Positions 1-18,003 of a stretch of DNA of 64,000 nucleotides are shown here, piece after piece (within the stretch, counting starts at the first letter, position 1; each line of letters starts with the position of its first letter). Under the pieces are notes generated by a model. That model was not told where the DNA came from. It made no database searches and worked only from the letters and a program-made list of their open reading frames with translations. Source of the stretch: Rhynchonema sp. JSB1_4 (Eukaryota > Nematoda > Chromadorea > Monhysterida > Xyalidae). Location: positions 98,418-162,417 of the forward strand of contig JASAMV010002578.1 of NCBI GenBank assembly GCA_030248065.1, in the 5' to 3' direction. A program made the translations under genes and the position numbers.

Positions 1-2054
1 TTCGTTGTAACAAGGAGTGTTAAAACAGCTAAAAAAATTCGTCAAAAAAATAAAAAAAAATTAAAAAACTCTTTAACCAAATTTTTTTTTCAACCCTGGT
101 TGCAACGAAGGTTGACTGTATTACCATTGTAACCTGGTGAACATCTCGACGTGACAAGATTCCGGAAACAACGCCTACGATAGTGTAGAATATAGGTAAG
201 CAAGCAGTTGGAGTTGTGTAAAAGTTATAACAGCTAGGGTTAACAAGACGTGAAAATTACAGCAAGGCGCTCCTTTAATTAGATTAACCTGCATTAGTTT
301 TCACCAAATAATATCGATGGGATTACAAAGATGCAAATTAAATAAGGAAAATAAAGCAAAGCAAATAAATTACAAATGCAGATTGAAAGCGATATTCTGC
401 AATATCGCTGTTGACTTCATATTTTTCTTCTATTTCATATTGTTCTAAACAGGGATGTTCTCCATTGGGGCTTATTTAGGATGGTTTTCTCTCGTAGTAC
501 CTGCGCATGACGTACTTTAGTACTTTTGTTTCCACAACATGCAAAGTCAACCATTTCACGCGCAGAAAAATAAAGTGCACACGATCCGACTAACAATTTG
601 AGGATTGTTAGGATAGAAAATCCGGCCGGGCCCAGTCGACCCGGTATGAAGTGTTAAAAAGCAAGAAAGTCCAAAAAGCAAAAAAAAATGAAATCCTTTT
701 TACAAAAAAAATTAATCGTTGTTTCATTGTTGAAGCCCAAGACAGGTTTGTGCGGTTATATTTTTGAATATTATCAGCTCAAAGTGTTGTATCCATGGGA
801 AGACAATTAATGGGGAATTCTATTTCCGACAACCGAGGAGTGATTGCTTAGTCATTGACGTAGTGAGATCTTTGGAGATAGCGCCTACTGACCTGGAAGC
901 AAATAATCTAATTGCCTTCGTGTAGCTTGCCAAATGGAAGCGGTGCTGTCGCCCATAATACAAGAAACCTTCCAGTTTATTAACGTAGTACCACAAATAC
1001 TATTAATCAATAAGAGAGCACACCGAAAGCACAGTCATGCGAGAAAGTTTCTGACGATCGTGAATGGCTAACTATCGCACAGCCCGAGCCAGTTGTGTTG
1101 GAAGCACACGCCTCTGGCCACTTTCACTTGTGTGTTTCCAATAACTGAATAAAGACTGCTTTTCGACTGCAGTGCGGAATTCTTTCATCCAGTCACATTT
1201 AGTATCGAACTTTTTATGCGGTGTTTCATCAGGATGCAGATGCATTATACTCCATCCTTGTTTTCTGCCCTTGGAGAACATTTCTTTCTTGTTAAATTGT
1301 AAACCTTGAAAAAGGTTATTCTGATCTCCCTAGGCAAGGTAGGTTGTTGCTGACTTGTATCTCTGATCTCTTTGGCCTTGTGACACCCAGTGGTGTCGTT
1401 GAACCCAAACTCTTCCTAAAATTGCCAAAAATTGCCAAGTTTCCTTAAATTAAGTCTAAAAGTGTTCGAGACAGCGTTTTTGGAAGCGATTTTTGACATT
1501 TTCAGGAAAAACGGTGAATTTTAATACTTAGATCAGATATTTCGCTCAGAAACGGTCCTGCAGATCTGCGACTAAGTGTGGCAGTCGTGCGTGACATACC
1601 GAAATGGAGTGGCACGCAGCGTCGTCCACATTTCTACGTGTGCGATACGCGTGCCATTCCATTTCGGTGTGACCCCACCCGCAAACTTTTCTGGAGATCT
1701 GTATCTAGGCATGGATAATATCCGGACGAAAATTCACGCACAAAACAGTATTATCAAACTTGCACAATGCCTGAGAAGACTAATGTTCTTGGTTACACTG
1801 TAGAACCGCACAGAAAAATATTGAATTACCGAGTGCACGAGCGCTCTGATATTGAGCTAAATGGAAAACAATATTTACAGTCTTGGTTACCAAATAAACC
1901 TACTGTGTTGCATGACCTTTGTTATGAGATTGCTGCATGCCCGCTGATTCCAGTTTCCTGGAAAACGACTCTAAGTCAATTACATGCTACCATCTACAGA
2001 AAACCATGCTGCTTGGACAGTAAACATCGTCTGTTCACTTCGCACTTTGCCCTC
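1..2054. other. Intergenic stretch, no gene recognised
   Basis: No exon with convincing coding character was found here. The sequence is AT-rich at the start and more mixed later. It ends at the first exon of the upstream chemoreceptor gene, so the last few hundred bases should contain that gene's promoter, but I cannot point to a specific promoter element. The only structure that stands out is the small palindrome at 1595-1671. Confidence 0.5.
1595..1671. repeat. Short hairpin-forming palindrome
   Basis: Two 23-base arms (1595-1617 and 1649-1671) are inverted copies of each other with two mismatches. They are separated by a loop of about 31 bases. The arms share the core ACCGAAATGGA. It could be a miniature transposon remnant or a transcribed hairpin; the sequence alone does not decide. 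Confidence 0.6.
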
Positions 2055-4008
<1,954 letters not shown>

Positions 4009-4079
4009 ACTTTTCGTCGTTGCTGATGAGGTTACGCCCATTGAACGGAATTTCGTGAATGCGTTGTAAATTATCTGAC

Positions 4080-5900
4080 ACTGATTCACATTGATTTCCG
4101 ATCAGCCATGGAATAGATTTACTTTTGACACCCCTCTGTTCTTCTATTTGCTATGAAGGTATCAATTGTTCGCGCATACCTCCAGGCTGAGTTTCTGATT
4201 TTCGAATTGAGTATCCACGACGCAAATAAATCTATGTTGGAATCATTACCGTTTTCTGCCCGCGCGAACGTTATACGTTACACGTGCGTATACGACCTTG
4301 GCACCATACGCTAGATGCCCGATGCCGGGGATTGTGCCATTTTGATGCGATACCGCAATATCGATTTTCGACAGACTGATTATTGATTCAGACCGACCTC
4401 GGATGCGTTCGAGGTTAGTCATCGTCATGTCAATCAGATTGTCACAGAGAATGCCAGTCAGATAACGGTCACACACATATCAGAGGCTTGCCAGATTTAT
4501 TTTCGATCAATCACAATGAAAGTTGTAGTTGCTGAAATAGCGGGAGCAACAAACCCATTGTGGCTGACCGATCTGCCTGACAACATAATTACGGTTTTTT
4601 CAGATTCAAAATCGCTCAAACGCCGAAAACGGTCGATCTGTCCTTTGGGTTCCGTCACCTCGACAAACTCTGCAGTTTATCGTTACCGTGCCCACTAAAT
4701 GGGAAATGGCGCACTTTGTGATCGCACGGCTTTTGACCAGATTGTACTATAAATAAGGTTGCTCTACACTTGTTATGCTATAAAAAAACAACTGCACGCA
4801 ACCAAGTTCCGATCGCCTTGGGTCGTACCCGCCAAAAGTTTCGCATCTCGTTCCCAAGCCTTGCCGTCATAACACATCGAAGGGTAGAACGGGTACGTTT
4901 CACCGAGTGGAACCACAGAACAGTGCAAACGTGTAGCTACGGACAACGCGTGTCCCCATTTCTCGCGTAAGTCGTGTCTGTAACGCATTTGCTTTACGAA
5001 ACTAGTTTACTTTCAAAGCACGCCTCTTGATTTCTGGATGTGCACAGAGCTCATGTCCCATTTTATACAACCGAGCGCAAGCCAAGTCTGCCTCAGTCAC
5101 ATGTAGCCATGACACACCGACACCAACATCATTTCCTGTTTCGAGCCCGTTCCTGACGTCAGTCTTTGTCTAGCAGGCATTTTGAATATCGGATCAATTC
5201 CCCTAAACTATTCACGATTAGCACGTCTTCAATTTGCGCTTCGGATCGAAAACCATTACGTCATTTTTCAGCCCTTTCACCAGCAGGTTGGACAGAAAAC
5301 ACAACGATTTGTGTCCCATCGATACCGAAGCACTTTTATCCTCAATCACGATAGGCAAAAGCGAACCCTTTTCCAGCACACGACTTTCAGCAGTGTAGCG
5401 GCACCATCACAGCTTTGACGTTTCATAACACATTTACTATCACCCAGTTTATTGACTTTCAGGAACGACTCTTCCGTTTCACTTTCCGGGCCAATCGAAC
5501 GCCCTTACTCGCAGAAGCCACAGCGATTTCAAGACACCGTTATCCTAGGCACTATCCGAGTTCTCGACCGCCGAATCACTGACTATTTCACTCAGGTTTG
5601 CCAATTCGAGTCTTTTCGGCGTAACATCATCAGTTTCAACATCAGTTTTGACCATTTCTACGTTAGGCCTACTATGATCACTGACCGGTTCAGTATCAGA
5701 CTTTCCGATGTGGCCACCGATGGTTCTGCACCGGGCCCTGATTCGTAAATCGAGTGCTCAGACAGTACTTCCACCTGGGGAATCACATTTTGTCCAGGGA
5801 CCACCCGGAATGACCAACCCGTTTCAAAACAACACCCTTTTCCGAACCTGAACCACAACCGCTTCATTTCTCCCTCGTACCTTTGGCTAATACTGGCGAA
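4080..5900 (-). pseudogene. Possible decayed reading frames, minus strand
   Basis: Several minus-strand stretches look protein-like but are broken by stops and frame changes. Examples are 4246-4476, about 4773-4988, about 5010-5130, and segments in 5180-5420 and 5590-5860. None can be joined with plausible splice sites over a useful length. The pattern suggests an old coding element, perhaps a transposon or a dead gene. I do not recognise the family. Chance open frames remain a real alternative. Confidence 0.25.
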
Positions 5901-6894
5901 TACAAACTAATCTGATCGCTTCTGAAACTCGGAGTTGCAAGCTCGGGGCCGCATTTATCTGATTGCTGGTCACATGCTCTTTCATCACTCTCTGTGTTGC
6001 AATTTAACCGACTCTCTTATTGGGATGTCAAACATATTGTACTTACGTGCTATGTTTCATTTCAGACTTTGTCCTGAAGAAGGGTCCTTACTGGTCCCGA
6101 AACGTCGACCTTTTACAACAGCATAGTATGCCAGTGTTAAAACGGTGCACAATACACCTTGCAACAATGTGGAGGTCCTATGTTCGACACTATTCAGACA
6201 CGGTGTGCTTGACACACGTTGTTGCGACGACATAACAAGCACTTCGGGGACAGTGCGTTACGGTTACGTGCACTGTCCACGGCAAGCAAACAGTCTACAG
6301 TCGTGGTTATATCTCGACAAATGAAAGCGAGGGAGCTGTCGCCGGCAATTAAAGATACCTTTCAGTTCACTTGTGTGCCTCAGATAATACCTTTAATCAA
6401 AGAGGGCACATCGTACTGTATGTTTGTCTAAATCATCAGAGACGCTCGCAACATTTTATATGAAGTTTGACTTGCTTGATGAGCACGCGATTTTGAGAAC
6501 TTTCATTGCAATTGTGGGAATTCCCAATTGTGTGACAAAAGGTGATCGACATTGTATGTATGTATGTAGGTGTGCACGGATGCGACGCGGCGTTTAGGCT
6601 TTTTGTGTGATAGGCTTACATTCTTACGTCGTGCTTGTGCGCGAACAGGGTTTGCGAAACAGCAAACATCCATACGCATAATTGCTTTTCACAGGAGTCG
6701 ATCATCTTTTCGTCACACATGTGCAATGAAACTTCTCAAACTTACGTGCTCCCAATGAACTGAAAATCAAGCAAGGCAAACTTTGGCATGTATGCTCCTC
6801 CGTAGCTCATTGTGGTCCTTTAAATTTTAGGTCTTTATCGAGAATGCATTTTGAGCAAAGATATAGGTTTTAGCTAGAAACCTACGTACAATCA

Positions 6895-7575
6895 CAAGAA
6901 TTGAAATCAGCATATTGTAAAGCCCCGTATGTCAAATTTCAATTCAATCGGAGCATATTTGAAAATTAGGTCCTTGTCTGGACCCAGGGGGTGTTTTCGG
7001 ACCCAGACCAGGTGTTTGGTTGAGAACTTAGCGGATGTACTCTGTACATCAGAATTTTAATCGGTATTTTAAAGCCCTTGTCTATCAATTTTCTGTTCCA
7101 TTTGAGCATCTTTGAAAATTAGGTTCATGCCTGGGCCGAGAGCGCATTTTCGGACCCATACCAGGAACTTGGTTGAGAACATGAGCCGATATATATCAGA
7201 TAAGAATCATCGTGTTTTAAAACCCCTGTCTACCAATTTTCAGCTCAATCGGAGCATTTTTGAAAATTAGGTCCTTGTCTGGGCCCAGTCGGTGTTTTCG
7301 GACCCAGACCAGGAGTTTGGTTGAGAACTTAGCGGTTATACTCTGTACATTAGAATTTTAACCAGCGTGTTTTAAAGTCCTTGTCTACCAATTTTCAGTT
7401 CAATTGGAGCATCTTTGAAAATTAGGTTCATGTTCAGAGAGCGTAGTATTTTCGGACCCATACCAGGAACTTGGTTGAGAACCTGAGCCAATATATATCT
7501 GATAAGAATCATCGTGTTTTAAAACCCCTGTCTAAACAATTTTCAGCTCAATCGGAGCATTTTTCAGTTTTTGGT
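6895..7575. repeat. Tandem repeat, about 150-bp unit in alternating pairs
   Basis: A unit of about 150 bases recurs four times, marked by TTTGAAAATTAGGT near 6957, 7110, 7258 and 7412. Units alternate between two variants: GGTCCTTG with TTAGCGG, and GGTTCATG with the TATATATC segment. The higher-order period is therefore about 300 bases. Partial units flank the block. This is satellite-like DNA with no coding content. Confidence 0.8.
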
Positions 7576-8438
7576 GCTAGTCTGGGTCCGGCTTCTGGGG
7601 TCAGACGAGGACACACGAAAAAATGGTTAGCACCAATTGACTCCCAGACCCGATTACTCCCATACCGCACACATCTGTTTGGCCACCAGATGCACCTATT
7701 TCTCTGTGACCAGCCTTTGGTCTAAAAAACGCCATGATGAAGAAGAAAACGAACGGTTTTTGACATTGTGTGAAACATTTGGTTACATAACTCAAGAACC
7801 ACTTTACCGAGACGACTTATTTTGAAGTTGACCTGAACGGATCCAATAATGTTCCGGTTCCACGTGTTTCGGAAATGAAAGAAAGAGAAATGCATGTATT
7901 TTTTAAAAAACACGCTCTCCACCTCGGTGCGTAAATTCCCTTTTGACTCCCAAAACATCTGTGCGTTGAACGATGTTGCTGTTCGCGTAAGCACGCAACA
8001 AGTTGAGGTCAGCCAGCTGGAACTTGTCATTATGTCTCTCGGCCCATTCTCTTTCTTTTGTTTGCGAAAACCCGTGTAACCGGCGCATTTTTGAATTTGG
8101 CTAAGCAAGCTTTAAAAAGAGTCGTCTCATGAGCGCGTGGTTGGACTATACGCAGTGTGAAATGCGCTGCACATCAATTTTTTTCAGTTTGGCAGTAACT
8201 CTGCTATCGCGCTCTCCCAGCGATCACAGTTCTTCACAGCTCTCTGCAAGCCGTTTTGAGCGAGCTCTGACTCATTTCATTCGGTTCATTCCAGCAATAG
8301 TTGACACAGCTACATAACTTACAGTGCTTGAGCACTGTACAGCCCAACTCGCCGAGTGACTTCTGTTATAAGATTGCTCCACACACCTTGATTACAGTTT
8401 TCTCAAAAACAAGTCAATTACAAGCGTTGTCATTTAGA

Positions 8439-8746
8439 CTGCGATTAGATAAATGGGGAATGCGGAAATTGGTGAGCAGGTAAATGCGGAATGGCAAATT
8501 TCTGCATTCCGCATTCCGCGTTTATCTGCTCACCTTTGCGGAATGGTGCGTGCTTGGGTGACGATGACAACTTCCAGCGTGCTGACCTCAAATGCTCAAA
8601 TGTTGCGCGTTGACGCAAACAACAACTGAGATTTTTGACCAAAAGCATAAATTTACTTGCAGAAATTCAAAATTCCGCAAAAGTGAGCAGATAAACGCGG
8701 AATGCGGAATGCAGAAATTTGCCATTCCGCATTTATCTAATCGCAG
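8439..8746. repeat. Foldback element with about 90-bp inverted arms
   Basis: The left arm (8439-8530) and right arm (about 8660-8746) are inverted copies, starting CTGCGATTAGATAAATG and ending with its complement. The motif AATGCGGAAT also recurs inside each arm. There is no coding capacity. The structure is that of a miniature inverted-repeat element. No matching target duplication was seen at its borders. Confidence 0.75.
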
Positions 8747-9065
8747 CCATACAGAAAATTGGTTGCTTGTAAACAATAAATCTCACGTCTCGCTGCGGTT
8801 TAGCCTTAGGGCGTGCATTGCTTAGATCTGTGTTGTGCAGTTTCGGCTCATAATGCCAGACTGCAATGGTACCACGGGCCATGTCAATGACAGAAGGGCT
8901 AGCGGTGCACCCTAAAGCCGAAAATCCTTCAGCCCAACTTTGCAGTTGAGTGAAACATAAGCGGATCCCTGCAAGTGCACTGGTGTCTCGTGGACGGGCT
9001 TTGCACAAAATATGTCTGCTCACTCAACATTACAGCCCCCATGGAAGACAACTTGAACTCGAGCA

Positions 9066-12579
<3,514 letters not shown>

Positions 12580-12982
12580 ACTTTTCGTCGTTGCTGAGGT
12601 TACACTGAATTGAAATATGTTAACATGTGTTTGTATCTGATACGTATCCCAATGTTTTTCGATCAGGCATGGGATGGATTTACTTGGTTCACGTGTTCTG
12701 CTCTTTTATTTGCTATGATGACATAATTGTATTAATGATCGACTTGATTTTCAATCGAATACATAGAAAGCAAATAAATTTGTTTGAAAATGGAATTATC
12801 AAGTCAATGTGCTAGCGGCGTGACCGTAAGCTACCCATGGACAGCGTAGCCATAACTGCTGTACATACCGCTGTATTTCAGTTCACTGAAATATGACAAA
12901 AGTAAAGAGACTTATCAGGTTTCCTGATTACAAAATCAAATTATTCATAAACACCGAAAATATGATAGATATTGTAGTGCAT

Positions 12983-15363
12983 CTATTTGGCATCCTTGTC
13001 CACTTTCTCCAGCCCCTGCACAATCATGTGCGCGACGTGCGCCACGAACTCCGTCTGCGCCTTGTGTGAATCGGCGCCGGGAATATCGGCCGATCCGAAT
13101 CCTTTCAGAAACCCAGCCATCAACGGCAGGAACAGTCTCGACATCAGATCGGCACTGCGCTCGTAGAGACGCTGGAATGCCTCGAATGTGAACGGCATTT
13201 CTTTGCGGCCGTTCTGTGCCAACATCCCTTTGTAAGCATCGTAGTAGGTGCGCAGCTGGCGCGTCTGTTGCTCGGGCGTACGCAACTCTTGGTCGACGGC
13301 CAGCGATAAATTGGTCAGGTCCTCGCATGGATTGCCGTGATGGACGATCTAAATGCGTACCTACTGTAACTGGTACATGTGTGTAATGGCAAGGGCATGT
13401 GTCTTTTTGTTGATTAACGGATCTTTCAAGGTCCCCTGAACATTGTGATTTCGACAGATATAGTCGAAATCAGAATAGCCAATCTCGTAATATCCTTCGT
13501 TCAAAAAAGCACAGACCAACAGGTTTAATTCCCGCTAAAGAAACATTGTTTTTTCTCGTAAAGCCGTAAAATCCATAAGACACTAATTCAAATAAGTGCA
13601 TAAAAGTAAAAGGTTACCTGCCAATCGAGCAACGCCACCAGGTCACCGGTCGGTTGACCCTTGTCGTCGTTGGCAAACAGCATGTTGTTTGTGTGAATGT
13701 CCCCGTGAATCATCACGTCCTCCACGCCGACGTACTCCGGTTGACGGTGAATCGTCGTGAACAGCTCAGCATCGGAATAGTCTGGCTGGAATGCATGCAG
13801 TGCTTGGCTTGCTTTTTTGTGTGGCATTTCGGTTAGCATAAGGTCAGAAGCAATTTCAATTTTGACCGCCGATGCGATTTGTTGATCAGCGGTCTGGTCT
13901 CAGCGTCCGATCACGTGATTTTCTTGGTGTCAGTGTTTTTGGTGCCTTTTGGGAATCACGTGCTCGGACCAGAAATCAAATTGCAAATTCTCATTATAAA
14001 TCACAAATTTCAACGACTCTAAAATTGAAAATCCGACGTCAAGCAAAATTCACGTGCCGGTAACCTTCAACTCCGGTATCCGCTCGATCTGCTCCTCTGA
14101 TAAATAGCTCGAATATTTTTCATCCCTGAACAGAGCCTGCAAGTCCTTCAGACCAGACTCGCTTTGTGCAACGGTATCTCTGAATAACAAAACAGCAGGG
14201 TGTACGTACGATCATAAACTGTTTGCGGTTCGAGTGCACTAACTGGAACGTCTTCATGAAATCCGCGCAGACGAGCTGTTTGGTTTCGTCTCTGTGAAGC
14301 GTCGACCACGCGTGAAGGCGGCCGATGTTTTTCAACACCTGTGTGGCCGATCTTTTACACGGTCACGTGACGAAATTTATCGAATCATGCGGCCCTTGCC
14401 CTTTATGATGTGCACCAACCTGATGAAGTTGTTTGTCATTCAGATGTTTTCCCTCGAACAAATTCACCATTCCAGCCTTGTCACTCAGATCGTCCATAAT
14501 AATGTAGGCCGGTTCGACATTCTCACCGCCTTCCGGTAATCGGAGTGTGCCTGAATCATAATGACAAAACTTAGTGCACAAATTGGACAGCTTTGTGGTC
14601 ACTGTTAGCCCGCTTCAACCAGCCCTCGCGCTTGTAGCACTTGCGTACGTATATGAATGAGCTTTATGTCAGGTGCAAACTGAAAGAGAGGAACTAACCG
14701 TACACATTCGGCAAGCAGACCGGCGGACTTCCCGTTTTCGCGAACATATCATAGACCGAAACCTCAGCGTTGTGCACCTGGCAACAAGAAACTTGACTGA
14801 TGTTATTGGGTTGCGCATAAACGTTCGAGGCAAAACGAATTTAATCAAAGTTATCATCTCACAACGTGCAGGTCCTCCTTTAGTTTATCAATGAATTCCT
14901 GCGGCATGAACTCCTTGAGCAGGGGCAGTTTGGTTGAAGTTGGAATTTTGGCGACGATTTTCGATGGAAGCTTTGCACTGGCTGGTTTCCAAGTCAGCTC
15001 CATTCTGGCCATCACCGATAGAAAACCTAATGTTTCAAGATGGACGCCTGGTTTTGTGCAAGAATATACGGCATAGCACCAACAAAACACGCACCTTTGC
15101 CGGCAGCAATGTCTTCTGCCGTCCATTTGGTGATCTTGGCTGAAAAAAGGTAAAATTTGGAAATATTTTGAGTTCTGACAACGAACTACATGAAGTTTAA
15201 TAAAGGTTGTTTCCTGCATAACGTTTCGGCGTATTTTGTGACAAAATGAGCATGATGACCGACCTTCGGATATTCCGCATTTTTCGGCAATCAATTTCTC
15301 GATCGAGTCAATGTGCACCCCAGTACCACATACTGCGGTCGAATCATCATTGCCCGGTGACAT
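12983..15363 (-). CDS. CHK-kinase-like (EcKL / DUF1679-type) protein
   Basis: Nine exons give 427 residues with all phases consistent: 15363-15264, 15139-15095, 15026-14866, 14777-14699, 14550-14420, 14338-14220, 14179-14065, 13785-13618 and 13348-12983. The fold is that of aminoglycoside/choline-kinase-like phosphotransferases. LPSKIVAKIPT is the beta-strand with the ATP-binding lysine. AYIIMDDLSDKAGMV is the hinge. VMIHGDIHTNNMLF is the catalytic HGDxxxxN loop, and ALLDWQ is the metal-binding Asp (DFG-equivalent). The family is expanded in nematodes and arthropods; insect members are proposed to phosphorylate ecdysteroids or xenobiotics. The substrate here cannot be told. The key residues are intact. 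The least certain boundaries are the donor of exon 6 (CA|GTTTAT) and the acceptor of exon 8. Confidence 0.85.
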
Positions 15364-15529
15364 TTTATCGGATTTAATCCCAGTAAAATTATTTCGTCCA
15401 CACAAAGCGTAGTGTCAAAAATGGAGCAACACTATAAACCGAAATTGATTTGCCTGCTAGTTTCAAATGCTTGTCATAAATAACAAGTGTAGGAGAGCAG
15501 GGTTATCAGCAAATGACCTTCTTCTCCTG

Positions 15530-15715
15530 CAAGTGGGGCCCGGTCAATTGGGGGCCGAACAATTCGGACCCAACCAGACATTTACCTTCAGGGTTGGGCT
15601 CAGGCTTAGGCCGACACTTGTTGCTAGGCTTGCAGCCTAAGCTTAGTCCGAAAGTGGTCCGAAAGTGAACCCTCCGGTCGGACCCCAATTAACCGGGCCA
15701 AAGTGGCCGGACCCC
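15530..15715. repeat. GC-rich foldback element
   Basis: The end sequence GGGGCCCGGTCAATTGGGG (from about 15536) is answered by an inverted copy with CCCCAATTAACCGGGCC near 15680-15697. An inner pair (CAGGCTTAGGC and GCCTAAGCTT) extends the stem. It lies upstream of the CHK-like gene. No coding content. Confidence 0.65.
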
Positions 15716-15719
15716 ATTT

Positions 15720-16606
15720 ATATGACAATAAGATGAACTGTGTGCGTAAAATATGTTGCTGAACTAGAGACGCAATGGTTCAGAGAACAAGCACAACAAC
15801 GCGGCAGTTACCGCGAGGGACAGATAACATAGACACGGTACAGCCAGTGCCGTTGACGCGCTTTCCACACACCTGAGACAAACCGGTTTATGCATTTTCA
15901 ACGTCAGCAACTCTTTCCCATCCTCACGCATTTATGAATTTTGTATACATTCATCACAACGCAACTCAATCAATGTCAACATTATGAGAGGTCGGAAATT
16001 CTCTTACTCATAGTCAGACGCAGCTGATTGTGCCGGTATTCAAAAATAGAGTTGGGACCTGCTCGCTTTTTGCAATGGACGTGTCACCGTTTATATATCT
16101 CCGTGAGCCTACTTGTCCGATCGTTCAGAGCTCACATCACAACCAAATTTACATTGACTTGGTGCACAAACAAAAACCAAATTTGCCTACTTTATGCCTT
16201 TATTTTCAGCAATACATTTGTCCATTATCAACTGTGGTCAAAAAGTACATTATTCTGCGCTACACAACTATGAGCACAAAACTGGGCGAAGTAAATAAAT
16301 TGGAACAATCTCGTGTGCCACATGAAGCATAAAATCATTGTTATCGTATCAGTATCTGATGTCTATAATTGTCAATCAGACACAGTCACGCCCGTTTGTG
16401 TCGCTATGCTGCATTTCTGAGCTGTCCCCAAAGGCACATCTTCCAATTTCGATGATTTTTTGAAAAGTCAAAGTTCGTTCTGCCCGCAAGTATTGGTTCC
16501 CACAACAGGACCGTTCCAACGCCAAACATCCCAGACCAATGCAGAGGCCTGAAGCAAGAAAAACGAAGCTTCCCATCAAGTTGACTATATCGTTAAGGTG
16601 GAGTTA
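15720..16606. other. Intergenic stretch, weak exon-like segments only
   Basis: A plus-strand frame at 16030-16332 contains a possible terminal exon after TTATTTTCAG (about 16211). A minus-strand frame at 16376-16579 follows a good acceptor, TTCTTGCTTCAG. Neither could be connected to other exons or to a known family, so no gene is called. Confidence 0.3.
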
Positions 16607-16827
16607 TACTTGTCCATTTTAGGCTTGTAGACAATGAGGACAAATTTTTGTTTGAATCATATTTTGTGATAGAGCTGGGGCGCAAATTTCGACCAGCGTA
16701 AAAGTTGTTCCCCTGCACCAAATGAACAACTTTTACGCTGGATGAAATTTGTGCTGTACCTCTATCACAAATAATGATTACAACAAAAATTTGTTCTCAT
16801 TGTCTACAAGCCCAAAATGGGCAAGTA
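16607..16827. repeat. Near-perfect miniature foldback element
   Basis: Arms of about 100 bases (16607-16707 and 16723-16827) are highly similar inverted copies around a loop of about 15 bases. They share GGCTTGTAGACAATGAG and CCAGCGTAAAAGTTGTTC. A transcript would fold into one long hairpin. It ends 27 bases before a candidate exon at 16855. Confidence 0.85.
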
Positions 16828-16854
16828 GACAGCCCTTAACACTCCCAAAATCAG

Positions 16855-17095
16855 TGACCAAGTATCGAGACATTCCCAACCGTCAATCACGTCATGTGCC
16901 TCAGCACGAACCCAACCGACCAGCTCGCCGCCATGCCGACCACCTGACTCGAAAAGGACAGCCAGACCATCAGCCACGACCGCAACAAGTGCAAATCTTG
17001 ACACCGATTCCACCACGGACGAGAACTGTTCAACTATCGACATCAGCGAACTGCTACCGAGCGCTAAAGCATCTGCGGTTGACACCGGGCCGTCA
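16855..17095 (+). CDS. Candidate Ser/Thr/Pro-rich exon of a plus-strand gene
   Basis: After the acceptor AAAATCAG the frame is open to the donor CCGTCA|GTTGGTG, beginning one base into a codon and ending on a codon boundary. The product is rich in Ser, Thr and Pro, then acidic (DTDSTTDENCSTIDISELL). This is the best coding frame here; the minus-strand frame is a shadow. It may belong to the gene with exons at 18.0-20.4 kb, but the linking exons were not found. Confidence 0.4.
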
Positions 17096-18003
17096 GTTGG
17101 TGAGCTGGGCAGGAATAAATATTTCTTATAGTAAAATTTATGTGGCCGGTCAGCCAGGGTTCATGCTTTCCCTGCAGTTGATGTATGCTGCACGCCACTG
17201 GTATGTATACTTTTACATAACGCCTCGAATGCAAAAACCCATCTGAAGAGATTGTAAACCATGTTCGTATCGGAACTGCAGATGCCATATCGTGGAAGCG
17301 ACAAGGCATAGGGTAAGTCAGCTCCTGGCATTGTGTAGCGCTTGGTTGAGTGATGCCGTTAAGTGTGATTGGATGTCCGTTGTAGTATAGATTCAATATT
17401 GCCAGTTCCGATAACTCAATCTTCCGATGCTCAATAATGCGAGATTCATTACGTCAGAAATGTAATACAGCTCAATATTAAACCGACACACAAAGTCTCA
17501 ATCTCAACAGTGAAAACAGAATGCAAAGCACACACAGACAGAACAGACCGTCAGCTTATCAGCAGCATTACACATGCATTATTCAGCCAAAACATGCTCT
17601 TTAGAAATCACACACTCAAGAACACCATGCCGTTTCATGGAGAACTGCCGGTTCTCCACATCGCCCGTCAATTTTGGTTCATGATTGGGTGCAACGATCC
17701 ATTGACCATCACTTTGATGAAAAACAAATTCGGACCTTATACAAAATCTATCAATCGACAACGGTACATTTATGCGTTTTTCCGCTCACCGCCACTTTTT
17801 CACCACACGCATACTTGCTTGTTAGGATGATACGATCACAATGTGACTAGGGGTCATGAAGTACATTGTGCTGAATGAGGCATGAAAATAGTATTTAAAA
17901 GATTGTTATCTTTGGAAAACCTGCGACTGAACCCCAGTATGAGCCTGCGCCCAACAAACAAGTAGAGTTCGAAATACTAACTCCTTGGTACCGTAATTTG
18001 CAG

